DNA of 27,630 bases from Acidobacteriota bacterium (GTDB lineage Bacteria; Acidobacteriota; Polarisedimenticolia; QHYA01): the NCBI GenBank assembly GCA_003223995.1, contig QHYA01000154.1:1-27630 (forward strand), given 5' to 3'. Of this stretch, positions 15,959-22,729 are shown piece by piece. The notes under the pieces were generated by a model. It did no database searches. It saw only the letters and a list, made by a program, of their open reading frames with translations, and was not told where the DNA came from. Both the position numbers and the translations under genes were made by a program. Every line of letters starts with the position of its first letter. The stretch's first letter is position 1.

Positions 15959-18900
15959 ATGAACGACCTTCTGGCAGATCTCAATGACCGGCAGAGAGAG
16001 GCGGTCCGCTTTCCGTCAGGACCGCTGCTGATCCTCGCGGGAGCCGGCTCCGGAAAGACCCGTGTGATCACGCACCGCTTGGCCCACCTCATCCGCGAGC
16101 GGATCGCGACTCCGCGGGAGATCGTGGCCGTGACCTTCACGAACAAGGCCGCCGGCGAGATGAAGGAGCGGGTCGCTCATCTGCTGGGCGGGCTGGAAGC
16201 GGGCGCATGGGTCGGGACCTTCCACGCTCTCTGCCTGAGGATCCTGCGGCGGGATGGCGCGATGCTCGGATACTCCCCGGGCTTCGTCGTGTATGACACC
16301 GCGGACCAGCTCGCGCTCCTTCGGGCGTGCCTCAAGGAGCTGGGCATGGACGGGGCGGCCGAGACGGCCCGGTCGATGCTGCACCGCATCAGCTCGGCCA
16401 AGAACCTCCTCCAGACCGTCGAGCAGGTCGCGCAGCAGGCCAGCAGTCCGGCCGGGGAGCTGTTCGCCCGGATCTACCGCGCTTACCAGGAAGGGCTGAA
16501 GAAGAACAGCGCCGTCGACTTCGACGACCTGATCTTCCAGGCCCTCCTTCTCTTCGAGAGCTTCCCGGGTGTCGCGGAGCGCTACGCCTCGGCGAGCCGG
16601 TTCCTCCTCGTGGACGAGTACCAGGACACCAACCACGCCCAGTTCGAGCTGGTGAAGAGCCTGGGACGCCGGCACCGGAACATCTGCGTCGTGGGCGACG
16701 AGGACCAGTGCCTCACGGCGGGAACGCTCGTCACGATGGCCGACGGGAGCCGGAAGTCGATCGAACAGGTGCGAAAAGGGGATCTCGTCCTGTCCTGCTA
16801 CGGGAGCGGCGACCTGCGGCCGGCACCAGTTTCGGAGATCTTCCGCAAGAAACGACGAGGGGAGGCCGTCCTTCTCCTGACGGAGAAGGGGCACCGCCTC
16901 GTGAGCACGCCCGAGCACACCCATTTCGCTGGATACCGGCTGGGTATTGCTCGGCAGAGGTATCTCACGTACCTGATGTTCAAGGAGGGGGTGGGCTACA
17001 GGCTCGGGACCTCATGTGTCTACACGAAGGGGTTCGTGAAACCGGTGGTCGGCGCTTTCCTCCGAGCCCGCCAGGAGCACGCCGATGCCCTGTGGGTTCT
17101 GTCCACGCACAGCTCGGAGAACGAGGCGCGGGCGGAAGAGAGTATCCTCTCTCTTCGCTATCAGATCCCGACTCTCCCCTTCGTGCCTCGTAAAGGACGG
17201 TCTCGCAACGGCCTTGTTCACGACGCTTCGTACATCAAGAGGGTGTTCGGCTCATTCGACACCGCACATACCGCGGCACGGCTCCTCGCAGACCACTGCC
17301 TCTCCCTGGACCATCCGCATCACCTCCCTCGGTCGAGGGACTCCAGACGCCGCAACGTGGTCGTGACGCTTTGCGGGGACCGCCGGGGGGCGAGGTCTCT
17401 GCATCGCATCTCGATAATAGGAAACGATCTCAAGGGAAGGCGGCGGCTCGAATCGCTCGGTTTCAGCGTCCGTCCGGCGAGGTCGGATTCGCGGAGCTGG
17501 CGGTTCGAGACGGCAAGCAAGTCCTTCGGAACCCTCCTGCAGACCGTCGACCGCATCCGAGAGGCTTTCGACCTCCGCCTCATCCTCAACGCCCGTCTGG
17601 GGAAAAACGATGGTGCCCTCATCGAATCCAACTCCCTCCCCTTCCTGCCGGCCTCGGGCCTCCGCCCGGGGATGGCTCTTTTCGACGCGAATGCCGGCTA
17701 CGACAGCGTGGAATCGGTCGAGTGGGTGCACCTCGAGGAGGACGTCTTCGACCTGAACGTCGAGGGAACGCATAACTTCGTCGCCAACGGCATCGTGACG
17801 CACAATTCGATTTTTTCCTGGCGAGGAGCGGACATCAGCAACATTCTTGACTTCAAGGCCCACTACCCCGACGCGACCATCATCAAGCTCGAGCAGAACT
17901 ACCGCTCCACGCGGACAATCCTCTCCGCAGCGGATGCGGTCATCGCCCACAACAGATCGAGGATCGGCAAGACCCTCTGGACCGACAACCCGACGGGCGA
18001 GCCTCTCGAGCTGACGATCGCCCAGGACGACCGCGCGGAAGCCGAGCAGGTCCTGCGCCTCGTTCGTTCGATGACCTCGCGAGGCCGGCGGCTCGAAGAG
18101 ATCGCCGTGCTCTACCGGACCAACTACCAATCGCGGCTGTTCGAGGAGGTCTTCCTGCGGGAGCGGATCCCCCATCAGGTCGTCGGATCGGTGCGCTTCT
18201 ACGAGCGGAAGGAAATCAAGGACGTGGTGGCTTACCTCCGGGTCCTGATGAACGCTGATGACGATCTCTCCCTGGGCCGGATCCTGAACGTCCCCCCCCG
18301 GGGGATCGGCAAGGGAACCCTCGACGCTCTCTTCGAGATCGCCCGCGCCGAGGAGGTCTCCCTCAATCGTGCGATCGAGCTGGCTGTGGGGCGCAGGGAG
18401 CTGCCGGCCCGGGCCGACAACGCCCTGCGCGATTTCATGACCCTGCTCGATGAGCTGCGCTCCGCCGCGGCCGGGTCGGCGCTGATCCCGGCCTCCTCCG
18501 GCGCCCCGTCCGGCCCGCGCAGCGGCGTCACGGCGCTTCTTGCGACGATCACAAACCGCATCGGCTACACCGCCCATCTGGAGAAGGCCTATCCAGGCGA
18601 CTACGAGGCGCGTCTGCAGAACCTCGACGCGCTGGTTTCCGCAGCAGCCGAGTACGACGAGGAGGGCGCCACGGAGGGGCTGCAGGGGTTCGTGGATCGT
18701 TCATCCCTCCGCTCCGATACGGACGACGTGCAGGCGAGCGGCGGGGTGACGCTGCTGACGGCTCACTCGGTCAAAGGGCTCGAGTTCCCTGTGGTGATCG
18801 TCACCGGCCTGGAGGAGAACGTCTTCCCTCACATCCGCTCCTCCGACTCGCAGGCAGAGCTCGAGGAGGAGAGGAGGCTCTTCTACGTAGCCATGACTCG

Positions 18901-19309
18901 CGCCCGCGAGCGGCTGTTCCTGACAGCCGCCGCCAGCCGGCGCTCGTTCGGCGACTTCGTCGAGAACCCTCCCTCCCGCTTCCTGGAGGAGATCCCCTCC
19001 GAGCTGGTTTTGGAAAAGGTTGCAGTCCCCGCCGGATACCTTTCCGGGGCGGGCTACAACCCCTGGCGGGACCGCGCGGGGGCGGGACGAACAGGCCGCC
19101 CCGGCCCCCGAGGTCGCCAGGTGGCCCGGGGCGCCGAATCGATCCACTACGACCCTGGAGAGGACGAGGACGGCTACGCCGTGGGGATGAAGGTCACCCA
19201 TCCGATGTTCGGGAAGGGGACCATCGCGGCAGTGGAGGGAAGCGGGCCATCCTTGAAGCTCACGATCAGATTCGCGGGAGCCGGGACAATCACATGCGCC
19301 GCGGGATGA
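15959..19309 (+). CDS. UvrD/PcrA-type superfamily I DNA helicase precursor containing an intein
   Basis: An 1116-residue precursor; removing the intein (residues 251-616) leaves a 750-residue helicase, normal for PcrA/UvrD. Walker A AGAGSGKT is at 27-34, TFTNKAA is motif Ia, DEYQDT (219-224) is motif II, and motif III is split as GDEDQ / SIFSWRGADI. After the intein come LEQNYRST, VLYRTNYQSR, VRFYERKEIKD, TAHSVKGLEFPVV and YVAMTRARE. The C-terminal Tudor-like module (HPMFGKGTI...) ends abruptly at FAGAGTITCAAG, about ten residues short of relatives, and overlaps efp by 16 bp. The start is ATG 15959, 17 bp after glmS; a GTG at 15938 overlapping the glmS stop is an alternative. The enzyme acts in repair and replication as a 3'-5' helicase. 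Confidence 0.94.
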   Translation: MNDLLADLNDRQREAVRFPSGPLLILAGAGSGKTRVITHRLAHLIRERIATPREIVAVTFTNKAAGEMKERVAHLLGGLEAGAWVGTFHALCLRILRRDGAMLGYSPGFVVYDTADQLALLRACLKELGMDGAAETARSMLHRISSAKNLLQTVEQVAQQASSPAGELFARIYRAYQEGLKKNSAVDFDDLIFQALLLFESFPGVAERYASASRFLLVDEYQDTNHAQFELVKSLGRRHRNICVVGDEDQCLTAGTLVTMADGSRKSIEQVRKGDLVLSCYGSGDLRPAPVSEIFRKKRRGEAVLLLTEKGHRLVSTPEHTHFAGYRLGIARQRYLTYLMFKEGVGYRLGTSCVYTKGFVKPVVGAFLRARQEHADALWVLSTHSSENEARAEESILSLRYQIPTLPFVPRKGRSRNGLVHDASYIKRVFGSFDTAHTAARLLADHCLSLDHPHHLPRSRDSRRRNVVVTLCGDRRGARSLHRISIIGNDLKGRRRLESLGFSVRPARSDSRSWRFETASKSFGTLLQTVDRIREAFDLRLILNARLGKNDGALIESNSLPFLPASGLRPGMALFDANAGYDSVESVEWVHLEEDVFDLNVEGTHNFVANGIVTHNSIFSWRGADISNILDFKAHYPDATIIKLEQNYRSTRTILSAADAVIAHNRSRIGKTLWTDNPTGEPLELTIAQDDRAEAEQVLRLVRSMTSRGRRLEEIAVLYRTNYQSRLFEEVFLRERIPHQVVGSVRFYERKEIKDVVAYLRVLMNADDDLSLGRILNVPPRGIGKGTLDALFEIARAEEVSLNRAIELAVGRRELPARADNALRDFMTLLDELRSAAAGSALIPASSGAPSGPRSGVTALLATITNRIGYTAHLEKAYPGDYEARLQNLDALVSAAAEYDEEGATEGLQGFVDRSSLRSDTDDVQASGGVTLLTAHSVKGLEFPVVIVTGLEENVFPHIRSSDSQAELEEERRLFYVAMTRARERLFLTAAASRRSFGDFVENPPSRFLEEIPSELVLEKVAVPAGYLSGAGYNPWRDRAGAGRTGRPGPRGRQVARGAESIHYDPGEDEDGYAVGMKVTHPMFGKGTIAAVEGSGPSLKLTIRFAGAGTITCAAG
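16709..17806 (+). other. Intein (366 residues) inserted at helicase motif III
   Basis: It starts with Cys (CLTAGTLVTMADGS, block A) directly after GDEDQ. Block B has TPEHTHF, with the TxxH pattern. Block F/G is FDLNVEGTHNFVANGIVTHN, ending in the His-Asn pair, and the next extein residue is Ser. Joining the exteins restores GDEDQSIFSWRG, the uninterrupted motif. All self-splicing residues are therefore present. Splicing blocks take about 150 residues, leaving some 200 in the middle. This middle part (about 17030-17640), with LSLRYQIPTLPF, RRRNVVVTLCGDRRGA and SWRFETASKSF, has no LAGLIDADG or HNH motif I can recognise and may be a diverged homing endonuclease. It is read in frame with no stop. 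Confidence 0.93.
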
Positions 19310-19839
19310 TCGTCAAGTTCGAGGGGGATCTCTGGCGGGTCCACGAGGTGGAGCACCAAACTCCCGGGAACCTGCGCGCGCGCGTCCAGACCAAGCTGAA
19401 GAACCTGCGTTCCGGAACCATGAAGGACCAGCGGTTCCGCTCCGAGGACGATGTCGAGAAAGCGAACTTCGAGACGAAGGACATGCAGTATCTCTATTCG
19501 GAAGGAAACGACCACTACTTCATGGACATGAGGAGCTATGAGCAGGTCCACCTGAACGAGGAGGTGCTGGGGGAGATGGTGAGCTACCTTGTGCCGAACA
19601 TGATGGTGACGGTCGATTTCCACGACGGGTTCCCGGTCGGCATCGAGCTCCCCTCGGCGGTCGAGATGAAGGTGATCGAAACGACGCCCGAGGTGAAGGG
19701 CGCCACCGCATCGGCCCAGCGCAAGCCGGCCACCCTGGAGACCGGCCTGATCGTACAGGTTCCTTCCTTCATCCAGAAGGGCGAAACGATCCGGGTCTCG
19801 ACCGAGGACGGCTCCTATCTCGAACGCGTCAACCGTTAG
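19294..19839 (+). CDS. efp: Translation elongation factor P with slightly shortened N-terminus
   Basis: A 181-residue EF-P (three beta-barrel domains) that relieves ribosome stalling at polyproline. The visible parts are GMIVKFEGDLWRV, the loop TPGNLRA, VQTKLKNLRSG, VEKANFETKDMQYLY, the GIELPSAVEMKVIET domain and KPATLETGLIVQVPSFI near the C-terminus. The tip residue that is Lys34 in E. coli is Asn26 here (P24-G25-N26), so the usual lysine or arginine modification cannot occur. Relatives carry about six residues before the RRGM motif; here the ATG is immediately before RRGM, inside the uvrD end, without a well-placed ribosome binding site and with no earlier in-frame start. That suggests lost sequence at the uvrD/efp junction. 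Confidence 0.93.
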   Translation: MRRGMIVKFEGDLWRVHEVEHQTPGNLRARVQTKLKNLRSGTMKDQRFRSEDDVEKANFETKDMQYLYSEGNDHYFMDMRSYEQVHLNEEVLGEMVSYLVPNMMVTVDFHDGFPVGIELPSAVEMKVIETTPEVKGATASAQRKPATLETGLIVQVPSFIQKGETIRVSTEDGSYLERVNR

Positions 19840-19878
19840 CCGCTGGCCTCAGTCGGAGGGCAAGGCGGCGCCGAGGGC

Positions 19879-20610
19879 TCAGAAACGGATCCTCGTGCCA
19901 ACCGAGACCGAGCCGCCCGATAGGTCGAACTTGTCGAAGCCCTGGAAATCGGAGGAGAGGTCGTCTTTGGCGCGCGACACCTTCCCTTCTACGAAGAGAC
20001 CGACCTGCCGGTTCGCCTGGATGTCCACGCCCAGAACCCCGTGGTACTCCGGCGTGATGCCGCGCGAGTGGAAGCGCCCAGTGAAAATAGTGGCTGGAGT
20101 CGTGCTGGTGTCGACGAAGTCTCCCTTCTCTTCGTACCTCCATAGCATGGCACCGCCGCCGAAACCGAAATAGGGGACGACCCGCATGAAGCCATGATGT
20201 CGGTCGCCGCCGCGGTACTGACCGAAGGGCATTATGCGGAGCGTGGCTGTCACCGGAAACAGCCTAAGGCGCAGGCGCTGTTCGATCGGATTGCCGAAGG
20301 CGTCCGTGAATCTTCTGTCCTCCGAGGTGGTGCCGCCGTCGTAGTAGGAAGCGCCGACGTCGAAAGAGACGAAGTTGTTGATCGCAGAGCCCACTCGCGC
20401 CCCGATGATCGCGTCGTCGAAGTCCTCGGTCGAGACGGTGAGGTCACGCTCGTTCTGATGCCAGAGCTGGCTGGCGCCCCGGGGCTCGAAGGCGCCCAGC
20501 GTGAAGGACACCTCGTCGCTATAAGGCTGCCGGCGATCCCAGGGTCCGGCCAGCGAAGCGCTGCTGGACAGGGCAGTGATCCATAGCAGAATGCAGGCGT
20601 AGCGTTTCAT
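19879..20610 (-). CDS. Probable outer-membrane beta-barrel protein
   Basis: A 243-residue protein with a signal peptide (MKRYACILLWITALSSSAS, cleavage near SLAG) and a mature part of alternating hydrophobic/polar strands: VSFTLGAFEP, IIGARVGSAIN, VSFDVGASYYDGG, LRLRLFPVTATLRIMPF, VPYFGFGGGAML, HGVLGVDIQ and VGLFVEGKV. It ends in Phe (SVGTRIRF), the usual outer-membrane insertion signal. It resembles small OmpW/OmpA-type eight-stranded porin-like proteins; no function can be named. The ATG at 20610 has AGGGAG nine bases upstream; an ATG at 20616 is an alternative. It is convergent with efp (39-bp gap, no clear terminator) and divergent from the archaemetzincin gene. Confidence 0.75.
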   Translation of the reverse strand: MKRYACILLWITALSSSASLAGPWDRRQPYSDEVSFTLGAFEPRGASQLWHQNERDLTVSTEDFDDAIIGARVGSAINNFVSFDVGASYYDGGTTSEDRRFTDAFGNPIEQRLRLRLFPVTATLRIMPFGQYRGGDRHHGFMRVVPYFGFGGGAMLWRYEEKGDFVDTSTTPATIFTGRFHSRGITPEYHGVLGVDIQANRQVGLFVEGKVSRAKDDLSSDFQGFDKFDLSGGSVSVGTRIRF

Positions 20611-20955
20611 TGACATTGTCTCCCTTTTTCCATCGGTCCCCCACATGGTGCAGCAGGAAGAATGCCAACCGTTCATCACGAGCGAACCAGCGGGTGTTCA
20701 GTTGCAACCTATTGATCTGACGCGAGTTAATGCCAAGTCCCCCCCAAGCAGCAGCGTCGAAATGACGCCGCTCATTCGACCTGAAGAGTGGACGCGTCCC
20801 GATCCGATTCTGACCACGGAGAATCCACATTCCGGCTGTGCCTGACTCCGGGCCCGGCTTGCGTGAGGTTAAGACCACGTTAAGGCCTTAAGAAACAATA
20901 AGTTTTCGCTTGTTTGCGGGAACGGGTATAATTATCTTCATAGCGGTAAAAAACG
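20611..20955. other. 345-bp divergent intergenic region
   Basis: It separates the beta-barrel gene from the archaemetzincin gene and is less GC-rich than its surroundings. No convincing gene lies in it. It holds the ribosome binding site of the barrel gene, two direct copies of GTTAAG (starting near 20869 and 20879), the second inside a perfect 12-bp palindrome TTAAGGCCTTAA (20880-20891), and a TATAAT box at 20927-20932. These could be operator and promoter elements for one or both genes. Confidence 0.5.
20927..20932 (+). promoter_or_regulatory. Possible -10 box upstream of the archaemetzincin gene
   Basis: An exact TATAAT lies 24 bases before the ATG. A good -35 at the proper distance is not evident (TTTCGC is closest). 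The palindrome TTAAGGCCTTAA is about 36 bp upstream and could be an activator or repressor site. Confidence 0.35.
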
Positions 20956-21576
20956 ATGCCAACTGTTCGCTCAGAAAAGGGGGGCGTCATCACGGCCGAC
21001 TCGACCAGGAGCAGAGGAGAGAACATCGACATACTCCCCATGGGAGAGGTCGATCGTTCTCCGTTCGATTACCTCGCTCTCGGATTGCGGATCCGCTTCG
21101 GCCGAAGAGTGGAATTCCTCCCCGACCAGCCCCTTCCCGAGGAAGCTTTCGATCGGACTCGCGGGCAGTGGCTGGCCCGCGAGCTGCTTCGTTCGATCAA
21201 GCCGAGACCGTCGACCTGGCGGACGCTTGCAGTTGTGGGAGTGGATCTCTTCGCTCCCGGCCTGACCTTCGTCTTCGGCGAGGCTGATCCGACCGGCCGC
21301 CGCGCCATCTTCTCGATCGATCGGCTCCGGCCGGAGCGTGCAGGAGAACCGGCGGACCGTGAGTTGCTTCTCGGCCGCTGTCTGAAGGAGGCCGTACACG
21401 AGGTCGGGCATACCATTAGCCTGGGCCACTGCCGCGACCGCTTCTGCGTGATGCGCTTTTCGAACTCGCTGGCGGACACCGACCTCAAGCGGGACAACTT
21501 CTGCGGCCGATGCCGCCGCCTTGTCGCGCGGGGCACCGCAGGGCTCGCTGGAACCGCGGCGGCGCCGCGCCGTTGA
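20956..21576 (+). CDS. Archaemetzincin-family zinc metalloprotease
   Basis: A 206-residue protein with the archaemetzincin signature: H148-E149...H152...H158 followed by Cys159, then CVM (C164), and a downstream FCGRC pair (C183, C186), which in the family binds a second structural zinc. The VGVDLFAPGLTFVFGEA strand upstream and the FSNSLADTDLK stretch are typical. The position normally Gly in HExxHxxGxxH (155) is Ser here, an unusual change. No signal peptide is visible, so it is probably cytoplasmic; the natural substrate is unknown for the family. The ATG at 20956 has no strong ribosome binding site; the conserved part begins near IDILPMG (residue 24), so a later start is conceivable. It is convergent with the glycine-zipper lipoprotein gene. 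Confidence 0.88.
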   Translation: MPTVRSEKGGVITADSTRSRGENIDILPMGEVDRSPFDYLALGLRIRFGRRVEFLPDQPLPEEAFDRTRGQWLARELLRSIKPRPSTWRTLAVVGVDLFAPGLTFVFGEADPTGRRAIFSIDRLRPERAGEPADRELLLGRCLKEAVHEVGHTISLGHCRDRFCVMRFSNSLADTDLKRDNFCGRCRRLVARGTAGLAGTAAAPRR

Positions 21577-21608
21577 TGAGAGCGATCGGTCCGAGATAAC
21601 TCTTCGGA

Positions 21609-22463
21609 TCAGGTCACAGGGATGTTCGCGGGCTTCTGGAGCTGGATGGACAGTTCCGTCCCCTCCTTCATCTCGACCTCCTTCCCCTTCGTCCCGAGCA
21701 CCACGCCTGTGCCGATCGCCCCTCCGGCGATCGCTCCGACCAGCGCGTCCTTCCCGTGCTTGCCGAAGAGCTTCCCGAGCAGGGCCCCGGCCGCCGCGCC
21801 GCCGGCGATCGTCGCCGCGTCACGCTTCTTCGTGCTCGGGGCCACGCTCGAGAGGGTGGCCGTTATGGGGACGCGGGTGCCGTCTTCCAGTACGAGGGCG
21901 TCGAAGCGCAGCACGAGCTTGGCCAATCCCTTCACCCTCTTGGCCGGCTCCACCTCGGTCACGGTCCCCTCGACCTTCATCCCCTCCTTCAGCGTGACGG
22001 CCTTACCATCCTCCGCTCCATGCAGGCGGAGCGGATCGCTGACCGTGGCCGTGAACGTGTCGCCGACCCCGTTCGATTTCGACGAGAGTGTCGCGTCGAG
22101 CTGAACGCGGATCTTCCTCCCCTCCGGCAAGGTCATCGTCTCGCGCGCCTTCTGGGGGCGGGGCTGCTCCCCCCTGGGGGGAATTTCGCTTTCCCCTGCA
22201 GCTTCATCGGCCGGGGCTCTCCTGCCGCTCGCTGTCCGGCGGCCGGGCGGGCCGCCGGGCGAGCCGCGGTGGGAGCTAGACGCGCTTCCTTCCGAAGAGC
22301 CCATGCCCGGCTCGGACGAGGCGGAACCCGAGCCCGCCCCTTCGGCGGCCGCTTCATCGGGAGGGGCGTTCTGCACCGTCTCTTTTCCACCCCTGCAGCC
22401 ATACAGCGCGGCCAGAGCCACGAGTGCGATCGGTATCCACAAGCGGTCCTTCATGTCCACCAT
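21609..22463 (-). CDS. Glycine-zipper lipoprotein
   Basis: A 284-residue protein. The N-terminus MVDMKDRLWIPIALVALAALYGC has a lipobox with the acylated Cys at residue 23. Residues ~25-108 are a low-complexity, Gly/Ser/Pro/Glu-rich linker. Residues 110-210 form a beta-rich domain (GRKIRVQLDATLSSK, GDTFTATVSDPL, GMKVEGTVTEVEPA, RFDALVLEDGTRVPI) of a kind seen in proteins handling surface properties. A glycine zipper follows at 219-257 (GGAAAGALLGKLFGK, GAIAGGAIGTGVVLG), which may span or associate with membrane. AGGAGG sits five bases before the ATG at 22463, deciding the start against the longer frame. It is probably anchored in the cell envelope; the function is unknown. Confidence 0.82.
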   Translation of the reverse strand: MVDMKDRLWIPIALVALAALYGCRGGKETVQNAPPDEAAAEGAGSGSASSEPGMGSSEGSASSSHRGSPGGPPGRRTASGRRAPADEAAGESEIPPRGEQPRPQKARETMTLPEGRKIRVQLDATLSSKSNGVGDTFTATVSDPLRLHGAEDGKAVTLKEGMKVEGTVTEVEPAKRVKGLAKLVLRFDALVLEDGTRVPITATLSSVAPSTKKRDAATIAGGAAAGALLGKLFGKHGKDALVGAIAGGAIGTGVVLGTKGKEVEMKEGTELSIQLQKPANIPVT

Positions 22464-22564
22464 ATCCACCTCCTCCGATCTGATAATTGCGCCGTGACGG
22501 CCCTTTCGCCACCCCAGGCCGACTGCGTCCCGCTGCGGCGAGGTCTCCTGAAAAACGCGGGGCA

Positions 22565-22729
22565 CTAGTGTCCCGTCTCAGAAATATCTTGAGCATCAAG
22601 GGCGCCGATGCGCCCGGCCAGCAAGGCGCGACGAGGGCTAATATCGGGAATATTCAACTGAGGAGCAACGCAGCAGGCCGAGATGCAGCGGCGGCCGACT
22701 GCCAAGAGATTTCGGAGACGGGACACTAG
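22565..22729. repeat. 165-bp imperfect palindromic element flanked by CTAG (MITE/REP-like)
   Basis: The outer 26 bases of each side (22565-22590 and 22704-22729) are inverted copies with two mismatches. Just inside the outer CTAG the ends read TGTCCCGTCTC and GAGACGGGACA. The similarity continues inward: GGCGCCGATGCGC..CGGCC on the left pairs loosely with GGCCG..ATGCAGCGGCGGCC on the right, around a centre near AATATCGGGAATATT. CTAG at each end could be a 4-bp target duplication, or TA could be. There is no transposase or other ORF inside. The TAG stop of the adjacent minus-strand gene lies in the right-hand CTAG. Confidence 0.78.

Noticed and set aside
17252..18577. Minus-strand open frame of 441 codons across the intein and helicase
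   Set aside because: It is a mirror of the helicase codons, with no start signal or domain.
19840..19878. Bidirectional terminator between efp and the barrel gene
   Set aside because: A short GC palindrome is present, but there is no stable stem followed by a T-run on either strand.
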